Assembly: GCA_902801585.1 (NCBI GenBank) | Contig: CADCIU010000026.1 | Span: 1 to 42,421 of the forward strand | Reading direction: 5' to 3' | Origin: an uncultured Lachnospiraceae bacterium | GTDB lineage: Bacteria > Bacillota_A > Clostridia > Lachnospirales > Lachnospiraceae | DNA: 42,421 bases | Shown here: in pieces, positions 41,255 to 42,421 of the stretch | How positions within the stretch are numbered: the first letter of the stretch is position 1 | Layout of the letters: each line of letters starts with the position of its first letter | Notes under the pieces: generated by a model | What the model was told of the DNA's origin: nothing | The model's input: the letters and a program-made list of their open reading frames with translations, nothing else | The model's database searches: none | Translations under genes and position numbers: made by a program

Positions 41255-42421
41255 TTATTTGAACAGGTCATAGATCTCATCAACACTGAGGTGGATAATG
41301 CGGTCCACAGCCTCTTCAGACTCGCAGGTTGTCGCGATCTTGCCCAGTGTCTCAACGTGGTCATCGCCTGCCGATGCAACTGCGATCACCAGCTTGACCA
41401 TCTCGCCATCGCCCCAATCGATTCCGTCGGGATAGGTCATGATCGCAAGACCGGAGTTCTTGATCTCACCGATGACACTCTCAACGCCGTGAGGGATCGC
41501 AAGGTTGTTGCCGATCGCTGTGTTAAAGTTATCTTCTTTCGCGATCATGCCGTCTACATATTTCTCAGTGACATAGCCGCTGTCCACAAGGAGCTTGCCG
41601 ATCGCGCGGATCGCGTCGTTCTTCGGAACAGGCTTGTTGTTCAGAATGATGTTCTTCTTCAGAAGCACGCCGCCGTGGAAGTCATGGCCGCCTGCGTTTG
41701 CAGCATTCTTGTTGGACTTGGCATCCAGGATCTCCTGTACGATCTGATCATACTGAGGAGCGTTCATGAAGTTGCTGATCGTGACGATCCTTGCGCCGGG
41801 AGCAGACTTTCTTGCGCGCTCAACCAAATCCTGATGGCAGACAACGAACTTGATGCCCGCGGGAACTTCAGATACTGAATAGTGGGAAACCTTGATGTTT
41901 CCAAGACCTGCTGCCTCGAGTTTCTTCTGGAGGACTGCAGCGCCCATAGCGGAGGATCCCATGCCTGCGTCGCAAGCAAATACGATCTTGTCAAGTGTTC
42001 TGAGGTCGACTTCGCCGCCGTCTTCCGTTGCAGCATAAGCGCCGCCCTGACCCTTGGAAGCAGCCTTCATATCGCTCATCTGAGCCTGTGCATCTTCAAG
42101 GCTGCCGGTGTTGGACATCTTCACGATCGGAGAAGCGATCAGGAAGGAAACAGCGGTGCCGATCAGGAAGCTGAGGATGACCATAGGCTGTCCGCCTTTG
42201 GGAGCAACTGCGAGCAGAGCCAGGATGGAACCGGGAGAAGCAGGGCTCATAAGGCCGACATTGAAGATCGTGTTGAAGAACATTGCCGCTACGGAACCGC
42301 CGATGGTCGCAAGGAGCAGCAGGGGGTTCATCAGAACATAAGGGAAGTAGATCTCGTGGATACCGCCGAGTACGTGCACGATCAGAGCGCCGGGAGCGGA
42401 ATCCTTGGTTGCCTTGTCATT
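41255..42421 (-). CDS. mtlA: Mannitol PTS enzyme IICBA (MtlA), 5' end beyond window
   Basis: Phosphotransferase permease importing mannitol as mannitol-1-phosphate. The frame is open to the window edge; 388 codons are seen of about 630. Order: last part of membrane domain IIC (GGIHEIYFPYVLMNPLLLL, then NVGLMSPASPGSILALLAVA), IIB from about residue 140 with phosphocysteine loop VFACDAGMGSSAMGA, and IIA at the C-terminus with phospho-histidine NNLAIPHGVES. Many Firmicutes encode IIA separately as MtlF; here it is fused, as in E. coli. It is upstream of mtlD in the same direction. Confidence 0.95.
   Translation of the reverse strand, partial: NDKATKDSAPGALIVHVLGGIHEIYFPYVLMNPLLLLATIGGSVAAMFFNTIFNVGLMSPASPGSILALLAVAPKGGQPMVILSFLIGTAVSFLIASPIVKMSNTGSLEDAQAQMSDMKAASKGQGGAYAATEDGGEVDLRTLDKIVFACDAGMGSSAMGAAVLQKKLEAAGLGNIKVSHYSVSEVPAGIKFVVCHQDLVERARKSAPGARIVTISNFMNAPQYDQIVQEILDAKSNKNAANAGGHDFHGGVLLKKNIILNNKPVPKNDAIRAIGKLLVDSGYVTEKYVDGMIAKEDNFNTAIGNNLAIPHGVESVIGEIKNSGLAIMTYPDGIDWGDGEMVKLVIAVASAGDDHVETLGKIATTCESEEAVDRIIHLSVDEIYDLFK

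Overview
The window looks like a chromosomal stretch of a Gram-positive Clostridia species, most likely Lachnospiraceae. This is inferred from family content and style, not from a marker gene: strong AGGAGG-type ribosome sites, frequent TTG/GTG starts, lipoproteins with LAAC-type lipoboxes followed by Ala/Glu/Pro linkers, and a PadR regulator paired with a permease-prefix membrane protein. No tRNA, rRNA, CRISPR array, insertion sequence or phage gene was seen. Both window edges cut genes (mglC on the left, mtlA on the right).

Region 1 (1-3.9 kb, minus) is a galactose/methyl-galactoside ABC transporter, mglB-mglA-mglC. mglB is broken by an out-of-frame deletion near base 3000. Region 2 (4.0-8.3 kb, minus) holds a VanX-like lipoprotein dipeptidase followed by a large TIR-transmembrane-propeller protein, a receptor-like architecture that is one of the main candidates for new biology. 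Region 3 (8.4-11.2 kb, plus) is a complete polar amino-acid ABC transporter with a clear promoter, an intercistronic hairpin and a terminator.

Region 4 (11.2-25.9 kb) is mixed housekeeping and transport: nitroreductase, CorA, a dicarboxylate symporter with an N-terminal histidine-kinase-like ATPase domain, thioesterase, MATE pump, an 82-residue membrane protein, deoxyinosine glycosylase, CinA-type amidase, an S41 protease, a nuclease-like hypothetical, a KdgF-like cupin, a GPH sugar transporter, an EamA permease and an alpha/beta hydrolase. Region 5 (26-28.9 kb, minus) is a glutamate-type symporter and a padR/membrane-protein pair whose upstream region carries a five-copy 15-bp tandem repeat.

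Region 6 (29.1-39.5 kb, minus) is a run of 12 tightly packed co-directional genes. It starts at a 25-codon membrane peptide behind a promoter with a Fur-box-like sequence. It continues through hflK, hflC, an MBOAT O-acyltransferase and an SGNH protein with a C-terminal ILEI-like domain, then aldo/keto reductase, GNAT, flavodoxin reductase, MazG, purine nucleoside phosphorylase, phosphoesterase and SRAP, and ends at an 18-bp hairpin. The last four suggest nucleotide-pool and DNA-damage housekeeping. Region 7 (39.6-42.4 kb, minus) is a mannitol operon, mtlA (EIICBA fusion) and mtlD, with a duplicated 40-bp leader segment that includes the mtlD ribosome site.

Two themes recur. Hairpins sit immediately downstream of both substrate-binding-protein genes, which fits differential expression within transporter operons. 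Short tandem duplications (14-15 bp, and one of 40 bp) sit at gene ends and leaders. All functional calls are made by reading the sequence; no database search was possible.
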